Both the position numbers and the translations under genes were made by a program. Of a DNA stretch of 64,000 bases, positions 44,839 to 53,407 are shown one piece after another. A model generated the notes under the pieces. That model saw nothing but the letters and a program-made list of their open reading frames with translations. It did not search any database and had not been told where the DNA came from. Each line of letters starts with the position of its first letter. Position 1 is the stretch's first letter. This DNA is from Flavobacterium dankookense (GTDB taxonomy: Bacteria > Bacteroidota > Bacteroidia > Flavobacteriales > Flavobacteriaceae). The stretch lies in NCBI RefSeq assembly GCF_004362665.1, contig NZ_SNXR01000013.1, positions 360,664-424,663 of the forward strand, in the 5' to 3' direction.

Positions 44839-44890
44839 TGCATTTGTCCCGACAGTTCGGGAGTGCAACTGAAATTGACATTGAAATTGA
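44839..44890. repeat. CCCGA hairpin and GAAATTG word repeats
   Basis: TGCATTTGTCCCGA and TCGGGAGTGCA form an imperfect hairpin. GAAATTG/GACATTG words recur on both sides (44832-44890), ending at the THUMP gene start. It resembles degenerate dispersed repeats rather than a defined regulatory site. Confidence 0.5.
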
Positions 44891-44893
44891 TTT

Positions 44894-46054
44894 ATGGAAA
44901 ATTTTAAAATGGTGGCCAAAACCTTTTTTGGTTTTGAAGAAATATTAGCAAAAGAATTAAACCAATTAGGTGCTCAAGAAGTGGAAATTGGCACTCGAAT
45001 GGTAAGTTTTAAAGGTGATAAAGGTTTTATGTACAAAGCCAATTTATCATTGCGTTCAGCACTTAAAATCTTGAAGCCAATTTATTATTTTCGTGCGACT
45101 AACGACCAAAATTTATACAAAGGAATTCAAGGAATTGATTGGAGTAACTACCTCAATGCAAATCAAACTTTTGTGATTGATACCACAATTCATTCGGATA
45201 ATTTCAAGCATTCGCAGTTTGTTTCTCAAAAAGCAAAAGACGCCATTGTAGATCAATTTAGAGATAAAACTGGACAGCGACCAAGTATTGATAAGGATTT
45301 TCCAGACTTGAGAATAAATATTCATATTGATAGAGATCAATGTTCGGTTGCATTAGATACTTCTGGTGCTTCGTTGCATCATCGTGGTTATAGAACGGCA
45401 ACTAATATAGCGCCAATTAACGAAGTTCTTGCCGCTGGCATGCTGTTGCTTTCGGGTTGGGATGGAAGTTCCGATTTTTTGGATCCAATGTGTGGTTCAG
45501 GAACTATTTTGGCGGAAGCCGCAATGATTGCGTGTAATATTCCTGCCAATATCAACAGAAAAGAATTTGCTTTTGAAAAATGGAACGATTGGGACAATGA
45601 TTTGTTTGACCAAATTATTGATGCGTTGATGAAAAGAACAAAAGAATTTCATCATACAATCATAGGTTATGACAAAGCTCCAAGTGCCGTTCAAAAAGCA
45701 AAAGACAATATAATTAATGCCAATTTAGAGGATTATGTAACGATAAGTCAAGCTAATTTTTTCGATACTAAAAAAGAAAATGTTGGTCCATTGCACATGG
45801 TTTTCAATCCGCCTTATGGTGAACGTTTGGATATTGATTTAGAGCGATTTTATAGAGAATTGGGTGATACACTAAAAAACAATTATCCCAATACCAACGC
45901 TTGGTTTATTACTGCCAATTTAGAAGCATTGAAATTTGTTGGTCTTCGTCCTTCAAGAAAAATCAAGCTTTTCAACGGAAGTTTGGAAGCCCGATTAGTG
46001 AAATATGAAATGTATGAAGGTAGTAAAAAAGCGAAGTTTCAGCAAGAAAATTAG
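44894..46054 (+). CDS. THUMP-domain RNA methyltransferase (RlmL-N/YpsC-like)
   Basis: The 386-aa protein has an N-terminal ferredoxin-like/THUMP region (MVAKTFFGFEEILAKELNQL ... FRATNDQNLYKG) and a Rossmann methyltransferase domain. The latter carries FLDPMCGSGTILAEAAMIA (motif I), IIGYDKAPSAVQKAKDNI and the base-flipping MVFNPPYGERLD (NPPY). It methylates guanine or adenine N in rRNA or tRNA; the RlmL N-terminal half (m2G2445 of 23S rRNA) is the nearest well-known relative. The last four bases overlap the convergent porin-like gene. Confidence 0.9.
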   Translation: MENFKMVAKTFFGFEEILAKELNQLGAQEVEIGTRMVSFKGDKGFMYKANLSLRSALKILKPIYYFRATNDQNLYKGIQGIDWSNYLNANQTFVIDTTIHSDNFKHSQFVSQKAKDAIVDQFRDKTGQRPSIDKDFPDLRINIHIDRDQCSVALDTSGASLHHRGYRTATNIAPINEVLAAGMLLLSGWDGSSDFLDPMCGSGTILAEAAMIACNIPANINRKEFAFEKWNDWDNDLFDQIIDALMKRTKEFHHTIIGYDKAPSAVQKAKDNIINANLEDYVTISQANFFDTKKENVGPLHMVFNPPYGERLDIDLERFYRELGDTLKNNYPNTNAWFITANLEALKFVGLRPSRKIKLFNGSLEARLVKYEMYEGSKKAKFQQEN

Positions 46055-46665
46055 TTAAACATAAAGCCAACTGTAAACTTTGCAAAACCGTTTTGTACGC
46101 GCACATTGTTTCCTGTGTAATAATATGGATATTCATATAAAGAGGTTAATCCTTGGTAAATTCCAACTTCAAAAAACAACTTGTTAATGGTAAATCCTGT
46201 TCCTAAATTTATTCCAAAATCAATATTACTTTTTGCTTTTTGTTTATAATCACCAAATGATTTTTCATTGATTAAAAAACCAATTTGTGGCCCAGCAATT
46301 ACATAGATTTTGTTCCAAAATTTAAAATCTAATGGAATGTTTATATAGGTTAGTTTTGTATCAATCTGATCAATTTCAAAAGGATTAATAACCACAATTT
46401 CTTGATCGGGATTGAAATTTGAGTTTGCTTTTGTCCTAGTTCTATCACCTTGTTGTGAGAAAATTAATTTTGGACGAAAAGCTACACTCGACGAAAGTTG
46501 TTTTTCATAAACTACTCCAAGTTGTAAACCAAAAGATTCCTCAGCGAGTACTTGTCCAAATCCATCGGTAAAATAGGAATAGTTGACACCAGTAAAAGCT
46601 CCAAATTTGTTTTGAGTAAAACTATTATTTGAAATAAATAATAAGATGATAAGTATCTTTTTCAT
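46051..46665 (-). CDS. Porin-family outer-membrane protein
   Basis: The 204-aa protein has a signal peptide (MKKILIILLFISNNSFTQ) and repeated barrel strands: FGAFTGVNYSYFTDGF, FGLQLGVVYEKQLSSSVAF, DFKFWNKIYVIAGPQIGFLI and FEVGIYQGLTSLYEYPYYY, ending FAKFTVGFMFN. It matches the same outer-membrane barrel group as the protein at 25676-26242, though the two are diverged. It is downstream of two envelope genes (small membrane protein, thioredoxin-fold protein) with 2-4 bp gaps, so it is probably co-transcribed with them. Confidence 0.8.
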   Translation of the reverse strand: MKKILIILLFISNNSFTQNKFGAFTGVNYSYFTDGFGQVLAEESFGLQLGVVYEKQLSSSVAFRPKLIFSQQGDRTRTKANSNFNPDQEIVVINPFEIDQIDTKLTYINIPLDFKFWNKIYVIAGPQIGFLINEKSFGDYKQKAKSNIDFGINLGTGFTINKLFFEVGIYQGLTSLYEYPYYYTGNNVRVQNGFAKFTVGFMFN

Positions 46666-46667
46666 TG

Positions 46668-46913
46668 TTATTTACGTTTCGCAATCTCTTCTTTTATTTT
46701 CTTTAAATTAGAATAGTTTACTGCAACCATTGGTAAGAAGGCAACGGGAATAATTATAAATATACTAAAACCTTGTTTAATTGTTAAAAAAATACCGGTT
46801 ATAAACTGAACTATTATTATTCCAATTAATAATCCAGAAGCCAATTTTGTAGATTTAGCTCTTTTATGAAGTTCGGTCAATGTTAAGGTCGATAAATCGG
46901 ATTGGTCTTTCAT
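46668..46913 (-). CDS. Small two-helix membrane protein
   Basis: The 81-aa protein has a short polar N-terminus (LSTLTLTELHKRAKSTKL), two hydrophobic helices (GLLIGIIIVQFITGIFLTI and IFIIIPVAFLPMVAVNYS) and a Lys-rich tail (LKKIKEEIAKRK). Similar flavobacterial proteins are often labelled 'redox-active disulfide protein 2', but this one has no Cys, so that name is not supported. It sits between the thioredoxin-fold gene (4 bp) and the porin gene (2 bp). Confidence 0.7.
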   Translation of the reverse strand: MKDQSDLSTLTLTELHKRAKSTKLASGLLIGIIIVQFITGIFLTIKQGFSIFIIIPVAFLPMVAVNYSNLKKIKEEIAKRK

Positions 46914-46917
46914 AGCG

Positions 46918-48429
46918 TTACAATTTACTTTTTTCTAGGATATTAATAAATTCTTTGATTTGATCAACACCTATTTTTTTTCCTTTGATTATTTTATTTT
47001 TGTCTAAGATATAAATTATTGGTGTAGAATAGACATCATATTTTTCTGGAACGTTGTTAAAATGAGCGCCATCATACACATTTATCCAATCTAGTTTTTT
47101 TTCATCAATATATTTTAGCCATTTATCTCCTTCAAATTGGGTGTAAAAACTAATTATTTCGATTGGTTTTTTTTCTTTTTTTAACTCGTGATATACTTCT
47201 AATAATTTTGGAATTTCAACCACACAATGACTGCAATCTACATCCCAAAAAACTAAAATAGTATAATCAGTTGTGACTTCATTTAGTTTGAAAAACAGTT
47301 TGTTGATAACCTCTTGATTGGCATAATAAAGTTTGGTTACTTCTTCACTAGTAGTTGAAGCTTCAATACCAATTTGTTTCATTTTTGGTTGATCGCTAGC
47401 TTTTATCATAAAGAGTTCGGGTGCTTTTGCGCCAATCAATAATGGTCGTAATCTATTAGCTTTCTTGATGATTTTATCCACAGCCGTATGGTCGTCATAC
47501 ACATCATTGGCTTTTCCTGTTTTGAAATAGGTATCTGCCATGTGCACAAACACTTTGTCAAAACCTACTATTTTAGAACTTTCATAAGAGTAAGTGAAAT
47601 AGCTAATCAGTAATTTATTTACTAAACTTCCAGGAGTTGTTTGAACAATCATTTTGTCAATTTCTACCGCAACGCTATCTGGATTTTTTAGCACTACATC
47701 ATCAAAATAGGTTTTTAATTTTTTGTAGAAAAATGGATTTTTAACAATGGCATCTTCTTTTAAATTTACATTATCCCAATAATGTTTTTTATAATATTTA
47801 AACACAGCTACACTATCAGGTCTTCCGTTTGATGCTTTTGGGATATCTTTTAGGAGTTTGTCAATTTTTAGATTTAAAACGGTTCCAAGTAGGTTGTTTT
47901 TATTTTTCTCCCAAACTTGGTTTTCATAGTTTTTAAAATTCTTGTCGAGCAACTCTCTTTCGTTTTTTATAAAAGCTATAGAATCTGTTTTTGATTTTCC
48001 TTTAGCTCTTTGTTTGATACCGTCAAACTTTTTAGATTGTTCGTTTATATGTTTTATGTAACCAAAAAAATCATTCAGTATAGGTGCATTTTTTGCTTCT
48101 AAATTGCTCACCATATTGGCATCAGCCGAAGAGTTTATTTCTAAAATTTGGTTGTCATTTTCGATAAAAAAATCAAACAAAAGGTTTTTCTGTTGTCCAA
48201 CTAAGGAATATATACCTTTATCTAGTTTGGTTTTTCCTTTAAAAATAATTTTTCCATTCTTGATTGTTCGACAAGTATCTTTAATATAGGTTTTGTCAAA
48301 CTGATAGAAGGTAAGATAGGCTAGCGAATCGCTATAGTTTTTTAAGTTGATTGTTACTTCATAGCCAGATTGGGCTTTTGCAATAAAAAAAGAAAAGCTT
48401 AAAAGAAAAGCTAGAACTAGTCTATTCAT
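46918..48429 (-). CDS. Thioredoxin-fold protein with DUF4369/DUF5106-like domain
   Basis: This 503-aa exported protein has a signal peptide (MNRLVLAFLLSFSFFIAKAQ) and a DUF4369-like beta domain (about 20-125). A long helical DUF5106-type middle follows (about 130-340), then a C-terminal redoxin domain with FWDVDCSHCVVEIPKLLEVY and cis-Pro in VYSTPIIYILDKNKI. The active-site pair is CSHC rather than CGPC, which shifts the redox potential in thioredoxins. No lipobox Cys is seen, so it is likely soluble in the periplasm. It leads a three-gene unit with a small membrane protein and a porin-like protein. Confidence 0.88.
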   Translation of the reverse strand: MNRLVLAFLLSFSFFIAKAQSGYEVTINLKNYSDSLAYLTFYQFDKTYIKDTCRTIKNGKIIFKGKTKLDKGIYSLVGQQKNLLFDFFIENDNQILEINSSADANMVSNLEAKNAPILNDFFGYIKHINEQSKKFDGIKQRAKGKSKTDSIAFIKNERELLDKNFKNYENQVWEKNKNNLLGTVLNLKIDKLLKDIPKASNGRPDSVAVFKYYKKHYWDNVNLKEDAIVKNPFFYKKLKTYFDDVVLKNPDSVAVEIDKMIVQTTPGSLVNKLLISYFTYSYESSKIVGFDKVFVHMADTYFKTGKANDVYDDHTAVDKIIKKANRLRPLLIGAKAPELFMIKASDQPKMKQIGIEASTTSEEVTKLYYANQEVINKLFFKLNEVTTDYTILVFWDVDCSHCVVEIPKLLEVYHELKKEKKPIEIISFYTQFEGDKWLKYIDEKKLDWINVYDGAHFNNVPEKYDVYSTPIIYILDKNKIIKGKKIGVDQIKEFINILEKSKL

Positions 48430-48489
48430 GGTTTAAATAATTTTTATCACAAAAATATACTTTTCTGAAAAGAATACCAGTTAATGAAA

Positions 48490-48521
48490 ACAAAAAAACA
48501 TCTTGACGAATCAAGATGTTT
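48490..48521 (-). terminator. Terminator of the 48547-48912 gene
   Basis: AACATCTTGA and TCAAGATGTT around CGAA with a leftward T-run, between two minus-strand genes. Confidence 0.8.
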
Positions 48522-48546
48522 CTCCCCAAAAGTATTTACTATAAAC

Positions 48547-48912
48547 CTAATCTAGTAGTATAATACCCTTTTCTTCTAAATGAAATTTAATAATGTCTTC
48601 GGAATAGTCATATTGTTTTGCTAAATCAGGAACAGGAATTCCCGATAAAAATAGCGTCACGATGGTATGTACTATATTTGGTCGTAATGTTTCGATTTTC
48701 TCTTCTTCTTTTTCAGGAATGGCTATTATCGGTGTGTCAACAATATCTCTAAAATTGCTGAGTTTTGTGATAACATTTCCAAGATCAGATTCAGGGATTT
48801 CTAGTGTGTTTCCTTCTCCTTTGTTGTTTGGAGCTTGAGTGAGAACTACAATTTTTCCGTTAGCTCCATTATTTTTATAATGAATGCTATAATTAAAGTT
48901 AGCAGTATCCAT
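48547..48912 (-). CDS. Hypothetical protein with HTH-like C-terminus, 121 aa
   Basis: Not recognised. The N-terminal half is beta-rich (SIHYKNNGANGKIVVLTQAPNN), the middle carries a charged linker (IPEKEEEKIETLRPN). The C-terminal 40 residues (VTLFLSGIPVPDLAKQYDYSEDIIKFHLEEKGI) look like a resolvase/sigma-like helix-turn-helix of the kind that recognises DNA ('DLAKQYDYSEDIIKFHL'). It could be a small transcription factor, but the fold is inferred. A minus-strand TATATTTG (complement 48953-48960) lies 40 bp upstream and a terminator follows, so it is monocistronic. Confidence 0.6.
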   Translation of the reverse strand: MDTANFNYSIHYKNNGANGKIVVLTQAPNNKGEGNTLEIPESDLGNVITKLSNFRDIVDTPIIAIPEKEEEKIETLRPNIVHTIVTLFLSGIPVPDLAKQYDYSEDIIKFHLEEKGIILLD

Positions 48913-49026
48913 AGTAATATGAATTAAGTTAATTTCGAGATTTAGGGTATTGCAAATATACCTATAATTAACTTTACAGAATATAACTTTAACATTTTAA
49001 ATGTTAACCACGTTATTAACAAAAAG

Positions 49027-49260
49027 CTATTCGATCACTTTAATGCCTTTTAAAAATATCCATCGCATGACTAATTTTTCTCCCAATGGTGATTGAATAG
49101 CTTGAAATTTAGGAGCTAAAATTGTTCCAACTACAAATGCAGTAATAGGAATCCAATAACCAGTCAAATTAGTATATTGCTCTATTAAAAATCGAAATAA
49201 GATAAATAAAACAGCGAAACAAAGTAGGTTGAATATAAATGCTTTTGTTTTTTTTGACAT
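49027..49260 (-). CDS. Small two-helix membrane protein, 77 aa
   Basis: Two hydrophobic helices, AFIFNLLCFAVLFILFRFLI and YWIPITAFVVGTILAPKF, then a conserved-looking FQAIQSPLGEKLVMRWIFLKG. Not recognised beyond being a common small membrane orphan in Flavobacteriia downstream of DUF6048. It follows the DUF6048 gene by 26 bp and is the end of the rlmD-DUF6452-DUF6048 block. Confidence 0.65.
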   Translation of the reverse strand: MSKKTKAFIFNLLCFAVLFILFRFLIEQYTNLTGYWIPITAFVVGTILAPKFQAIQSPLGEKLVMRWIFLKGIKVIE

Positions 49261-49286
49261 GACTTTTTAGTGTTTTAAAAAAGAAA

Positions 49287-50057
49287 CTATTTTTTCTTCT
49301 TCTTTTTTTCTTCTTTTTTCTTTGGTTTTACCGTTGCTTTATAAAAAGGAATAAAATAAGAAACAGTATAATTAAATCCTACACCAAACTCACCAGCATA
49401 CGTTCTATTAAAACCAGGAATATATAAGTTTTCAAAATTATTTGGTTGTTTTTGCGACAGTAATCTATTCAAGCTGAAACTAAAACCAACAAAAATATTA
49501 TCAAAAACTTCGGCTTTAACACCAACAACTGCTTCTAGCCATTGTGCAGTTAATCCAGTATATTCTTCACCTGATACTACCTCTGGCGATTCACCAAGGT
49601 AAGGATTAGGATTATAGATTTTATAACTGTTTAGGGTTTGACTAAATGTTCCAAATCCGTAGCGCAAACCAACAAAGATTTGGTTTTCCATATCGAGCCA
49701 ATTCTCATAGGTATTATAATTAAAACCGATTTTTACATAAGAACCTTTGGTAGTGAAATTCAACTGTTCTTCATCTACGGTTTTGTTTTCATTACCAATT
49801 TCTGCAGCTAAATAATGTTTTCTTGTTAATCGATAATCGCCAACAAATTCAATTCCACGATACTCATCTTCATAAAAAGAACGGGATAATTTGAATAAAT
49901 CAACACCAACACGAATTCCATAACGCTCTTTTTTTATAGGAATACTATCGGTTTTAGCGGTTGTCTCTTTCGGCTGTTCGCTTGTTACTTGTCCATTAAC
50001 TATCAATGAAAACAGCAGTAGCGCAATACTAAAGGTATATTTTAACGTGTATTTCAT
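49287..50057 (-). CDS. DUF6048 outer-membrane barrel-like protein
   Basis: The 256-aa protein has a signal peptide (FSIALLLFSLIVNGQ), a short linker with PIKKERYGIRVGVDLFKLSRSF, then barrel-type strands (GIEFVGDYRLTRKHYLAAEI, YVKIGFNYNTYENWLDMENQ, FVGLRYGFGTFSQTL, FVGFSFSLNRLLSQ). It ends in a striking Lys tail (KPKKKEEKKKKKK). The DUF6048 assignment is from recognition of this arrangement next to DUF6452 in Flavobacteriia. Its start overlaps the DUF6452 gene by 29 bp, so the two are coupled. Confidence 0.82.
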   Translation of the reverse strand: MKYTLKYTFSIALLLFSLIVNGQVTSEQPKETTAKTDSIPIKKERYGIRVGVDLFKLSRSFYEDEYRGIEFVGDYRLTRKHYLAAEIGNENKTVDEEQLNFTTKGSYVKIGFNYNTYENWLDMENQIFVGLRYGFGTFSQTLNSYKIYNPNPYLGESPEVVSGEEYTGLTAQWLEAVVGVKAEVFDNIFVGFSFSLNRLLSQKQPNNFENLYIPGFNRTYAGEFGVGFNYTVSYFIPFYKATVKPKKKEEKKKKKK

Positions 50058-50559
50058 TTTCAGTAGTTATCGAATTGTTTTCTATATTGATTGCTTGCAT
50101 CCAAAAACCATCGGCTAGCGGCGTGTCTGTTTTTATAATTCCATCAGTAGTATTAAGTTCCATAATGGTTTTATAACCACAAGCGCGTGATACATAAACA
50201 TTTTCAAGAGTATAATTAAACGTTAAAAAATCCTCATTGATGAGTAACGGATTCGTGCTTGTACTATTTATAATAAATTTATACTTAGTTGTTGTATCTT
50301 CTAAATTTAAAGGTATTTTTATAGAAGAACTATTCGAAAGAAATCGGCTATCGCCAGTAGCACTCTCATTTAAAACTACTGGTATTGTTTCTCCATCTGC
50401 AATAACTTTCAAATTTGGAACGTTCTGTTTTACTGTTTGATCGCCAATTTGATAAAACTCAATTACCAATCTTGGTGTGGTTTCATCACTACAGATATCG
50501 TCTTTTTCGCAAGAGGAAAAAGTGATGGCAAATAATACTATAAAAAGCAATTTTTTCAT
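50029..50559 (-). CDS. DUF6452 lipoprotein
   Basis: The 176-aa protein has a lipoprotein leader MKKLLFIVLFAITFSSCEKDDIC (lipobox FSSC) and a compact mature domain starting DETTPRLVIEFYQIGDQTVKQ. This opening, with a downstream Cys in SRACGYKTIMEL, is the DUF6452 pattern. Function is unknown. It overlaps DUF6048 and follows rlmD by 15 bp. The lipoprotein-barrel pairing suggests a joint outer-membrane function unrelated to the upstream rRNA enzyme. Confidence 0.82.
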   Translation of the reverse strand: MKKLLFIVLFAITFSSCEKDDICSDETTPRLVIEFYQIGDQTVKQNVPNLKVIADGETIPVVLNESATGDSRFLSNSSSIKIPLNLEDTTTKYKFIINSTSTNPLLINEDFLTFNYTLENVYVSRACGYKTIMELNTTDGIIKTDTPLADGFWMQAINIENNSITTENEIHVKIYL

Positions 50560-50574
50560 AAAAACGAAATGGAT

Positions 50575-51987
50575 TTATCTAAGTTCCAAAAGTACAACAT
50601 TTTCAACATGATGCGTCTGAGGAAACATATCAACTGGTCGAACGCGAGTTACCTTGTATTTTTCGTCCATCAAAGCTAAGTCTCTAGCTTGTGTAGCCGA
50701 ATTACAACTTACGTAAACAATTTTTGGCACATTAGTTTTTAATAACATTTCCACCACGTCTTTGTGCATTCCGTCGCGTGGCGGATCGGTAATGATAACA
50801 TCAGGCTGACCGTGTTGATTGATGAAATCGTCGTTAAAAACGTTTTTCATATCGCCAACATAAAATTCGCAATTAGTAATTTCGTTGCGCTTGGCATTTT
50901 CTTTCGCATCAGCAATGGCTTCTGGAACGGCTTCTACACCAACTACTTTTTTTGCTTTTTTCGAAACAAACTGTGCAATAGTTCCTGTTCCAGTATATAA
51001 ATCATACACCACTTCATTACCCGTTAAACCTGCAAATTCTCTAGTGATTTTGTACAGTTCATACGCTTGGTCCGAATTGGTTTGATAGAACGATTTAGCA
51101 TTGATGCTAAAATGCAAACCTTCCATTTCTTCTAAAATATAATCACGTCCTTTGAACAGTTTTATATCTTGGTCATAAAGTGTATCGTTAGCTTTGCTAT
51201 TGATAACATATTGCAGCGATGTAATTTGTGGAAATTGTTCCACCACATGATTTAAAAGTAATTCACGTTGTGCTTTGTTTTCTTTAAAAAACTGTATCAA
51301 CACCATGATTTCTCCTGTAGAAGCTGTTCTAATCATTAACGTTCGCAATAAACCTTCGTGATTTCGAGCATCAAAAAAAGCTAAACCATTTTCTATTGCA
51401 AAACGTTTAATTTCGTTGCGAATAGCATTGGACGGATCTTCTTGCAAATGACATTTTGAAATGTCCAAAATCTTATCCCACATTTTTGGAATGTGAAATC
51501 CTAGCGCACTTCTGTTTCCTAAATCGTCTTCCGATTTTATCTCGTCTTCGGTTAGCCAACGCTGATTAGAAAATCCAAACTCCATTTTATTACGATAGAA
51601 AAATTGTTTCTCCGAACCTAAAATGGGTTCAAAATCAGGTAATTCTATTTTACCAATACGTTTTAAATTATTATAAACTTCTTGATTTTTATAAAACAAC
51701 TGTTGCTCATATTTCATATTCTGCCATTTGCAACCGCCACAAGCTCCAAAATGTTGACAAACTGGTTCTATTCTGTTTTCAGAAAAAGAGTGAAATTTAA
51801 TCGCTTTGCCTTCAAAATAGGCTTTTCTTTTTTTGAAAGTTTGTACATCGACCACATCGCCAGGAACAACGTTGGGTATAAAAATAACTTGACCTTCGGG
51901 TGCTTTAGCTACAGATACGCCTTTCGCACCAGCATCTAAAACAGTTATATTTTCAAAAATGACTTTGTTTGTTTGTTTTCTTCCCAT
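50575..51987 (-). CDS. rlmD: 23S rRNA (uracil-5)-methyltransferase RlmD
   Basis: RlmD/RumA-family enzyme making m5U in 23S rRNA (1939 in E. coli). The 470-aa protein has an N-terminal TRAM domain (VIFENITVLDAGAKGVSVAK), the iron-sulfur cysteines of CQHFGACGGCKWQNMKYEQQ, SAM-binding VVYDLYTGTGTIAQFVSKKA, TDPPRDGMHKDVVEMLL and the nucleophile loop VYVSCNSATQARDLALM. Cys spacing supports a [4Fe-4S] cluster. The -7 element TATTTTTG ends four bases before the ATG (minus strand), so the transcript is predicted to be leaderless. It heads an operon with DUF6452 and DUF6048. Confidence 0.95.
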   Translation of the reverse strand: MGRKQTNKVIFENITVLDAGAKGVSVAKAPEGQVIFIPNVVPGDVVDVQTFKKRKAYFEGKAIKFHSFSENRIEPVCQHFGACGGCKWQNMKYEQQLFYKNQEVYNNLKRIGKIELPDFEPILGSEKQFFYRNKMEFGFSNQRWLTEDEIKSEDDLGNRSALGFHIPKMWDKILDISKCHLQEDPSNAIRNEIKRFAIENGLAFFDARNHEGLLRTLMIRTASTGEIMVLIQFFKENKAQRELLLNHVVEQFPQITSLQYVINSKANDTLYDQDIKLFKGRDYILEEMEGLHFSINAKSFYQTNSDQAYELYKITREFAGLTGNEVVYDLYTGTGTIAQFVSKKAKKVVGVEAVPEAIADAKENAKRNEITNCEFYVGDMKNVFNDDFINQHGQPDVIITDPPRDGMHKDVVEMLLKTNVPKIVYVSCNSATQARDLALMDEKYKVTRVRPVDMFPQTHHVENVVLLELR

Positions 51988-51991
51988 AGCG

Positions 51992-51999
51992 CAAAAATA
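51992..51999 (-). promoter_or_regulatory. -7 element TATTTTTG, leaderless rlmD start
   Basis: Minus-strand TATTTTTG-CGCT-ATG: the element ends four bases before the rlmD start codon. No good -33 TTG is seen. Confidence 0.5.
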
Positions 52000-52050
52000 A
52001 ACTATTGAACAAAACTGCCCATCGTTTTTAAGAATTTATTTTCTGCTAAA

Positions 52051-52082
52051 AACAACAACGACGCGATTTCTCGCGCCGTCGT
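52051..52082 (-). terminator. Probable terminator of the 52111-52572 gene
   Basis: ACGACGCGA and TCGCG(C)CGTCGT form a stem with one bulge around TTTC; leftward a T-rich tract follows. It is the most G+C-rich hairpin in the window. Confidence 0.55.
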
Positions 52083-52110
52083 CTAAATATAGTTTGGGTA
52101 GTGTTTATTT

Positions 52111-52572
52111 TTAATACGAAATATTCAAAGTTCCATCCGTTAGCGAAAGGTTGTCCATGTTGATAGTTGACAACATGCCAGAGAATGTTCCGATTATTTT
52201 GGTATCATTACTTTCGGTGATATCACCCGTTATTTCGATGCTTCCCATTTGATAATGCGTTCCATTGTTTACATATTGAACAAAGTAAATACTTTCTGAA
52301 CCCAATTTTTCTTTTCCTAAAGCTACAGTAATATTTTTTGTAGCATCGTCAATTTGAGTTCCTTGAATCACTAAATCGGTATAACCAACATAACGTTCTT
52401 CAATTACTTTTAGTGTGCCAAACGTTCTTGCTTCGCCATTAATTTTTAAAGTTAATGTTCCTGTTGCGTTATGAACGATAATGTTGCTGTTTTGATTGTC
52501 ATCATCGTCAGAACACGAAACAAAAGTCGCAGTAAAAACGAGTAGGGTTAAAGCGTAAATAATTTTTTTCAT
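52111..52572 (-). CDS. Small lipoprotein, paralogue of the next gene
   Basis: The 153-aa lipoprotein has the leader ALTLLVFTATFVSCSDDDD. The mature beta-rich domain contains LTLKINGEARTFGTLKVIEE, YVGYTDLVIQGTQIDDATKN and GDITESNDTKIIGTFSG. It is clearly homologous to the adjacent 52738-53172 product (DDATK, ESxxTKIxGTFS, LGKE, VYF/IYFVQY shared), so the two arose by tandem duplication. Function unknown; a surface or periplasmic small-domain protein similar in outline to DUF6252 is possible. Confidence 0.78.
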   Translation of the reverse strand: MKKIIYALTLLVFTATFVSCSDDDDNQNSNIIVHNATGTLTLKINGEARTFGTLKVIEERYVGYTDLVIQGTQIDDATKNITVALGKEKLGSESIYFVQYVNNGTHYQMGSIEITGDITESNDTKIIGTFSGMLSTINMDNLSLTDGTLNISY

Positions 52573-52684
52573 AGTCTTTGTAGATTTGTTTTCTCAAAGA
52601 TGACTCTTCTACAAGTGTTTCACAAAAATTCTCTATAAACGGTTGCAAAAAATCGTTGTTATTAATTTTGAGTTATTTTTTAGC

Positions 52685-52714
52685 ACAAAAAAAAACGCCT
52701 TCAAAAGGCGTTTT
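52685..52714 (-). terminator. Terminator of the 52738-53172 gene
   Basis: AAAACGCCTT and AAGGCGTTTT around CAA, with a long leftward T-run. Confidence 0.85.
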
Positions 52715-52737
52715 CAATCTATGTTCTTGTAATGTAT

Positions 52738-53172
52738 TTAGTGTGCTACATTAATCACACCGTTTGTTATGGTTACGGTTGTACCGCTTTCGCTAGTTAG
52801 TATCGCTGAGAAAGTACCTTTAATTTTAGTGTTAGAACTTTCAGTGATGTTAGCCGTTATTCCAGATTCTGATGCTTGATAAAAAACAGCACCATCAAAA
52901 TATTGAATGAAATAAACGCTATCAGCACCTGTTGTTTCTTTCCCTAAAGAGATAGAAAGCATCTTAGTGGCATCATCCGTTTGAACAGCATCAACAATAA
53001 AATCGGTATAGTCATCATATACATCTTCTTCAACAATTGCGTCTTTGAACCTTTTTTCTGCACCATTAATCTTGGCACTTATGTCGCTGCTTTTAGAATC
53101 GCTATCACTTGAACATGACGAATAACTGAAAGCCACAGCTACAAAAGTTATAATACTTAGAATTTTTTTCAT
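52738..53172 (-). CDS. Small lipoprotein, paralogue of the previous gene
   Basis: The 144-aa lipoprotein has the leader SIITFVAVAFSYSSCSSDSD. The mature part shares with the 52111-52572 protein the blocks YTDFIVDAVQTDDATKMLSI, LGKETTGADSVYFIQYFDG and ITESSNTKIKGTFSAILTS. Each copy has its own terminator, so each can be expressed separately. No catalytic residues are evident. Confidence 0.78.
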   Translation of the reverse strand: MKKILSIITFVAVAFSYSSCSSDSDSKSSDISAKINGAEKRFKDAIVEEDVYDDYTDFIVDAVQTDDATKMLSISLGKETTGADSVYFIQYFDGAVFYQASESGITANITESSNTKIKGTFSAILTSESGTTVTITNGVINVAH

Positions 53173-53407
53173 TTTATTGGTTTTAGGTAGTTAGCAAATT
53201 TAAAATTTAATTTTCAAAAAAGCCTTATAAAATTCTGATTATAATATTCATTTTTTTATTAGTCATTCATTTTGAGTTAAGTAATTATTGTTAATTAGTT
53301 AAATATTTGTTAAAACAAAATAAGTAATATACTACATTGATAATTCTTACGTTATTTGCTTTGAGCGCTCATTTAAAATAAATAATAACCTTTAAATGAA
53401 TTAAAAC

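Noticed and set aside
46668..46913. Redox-active disulfide protein label
   Set aside because: The 81-residue product has no cysteine, so the inherited name is not supported.
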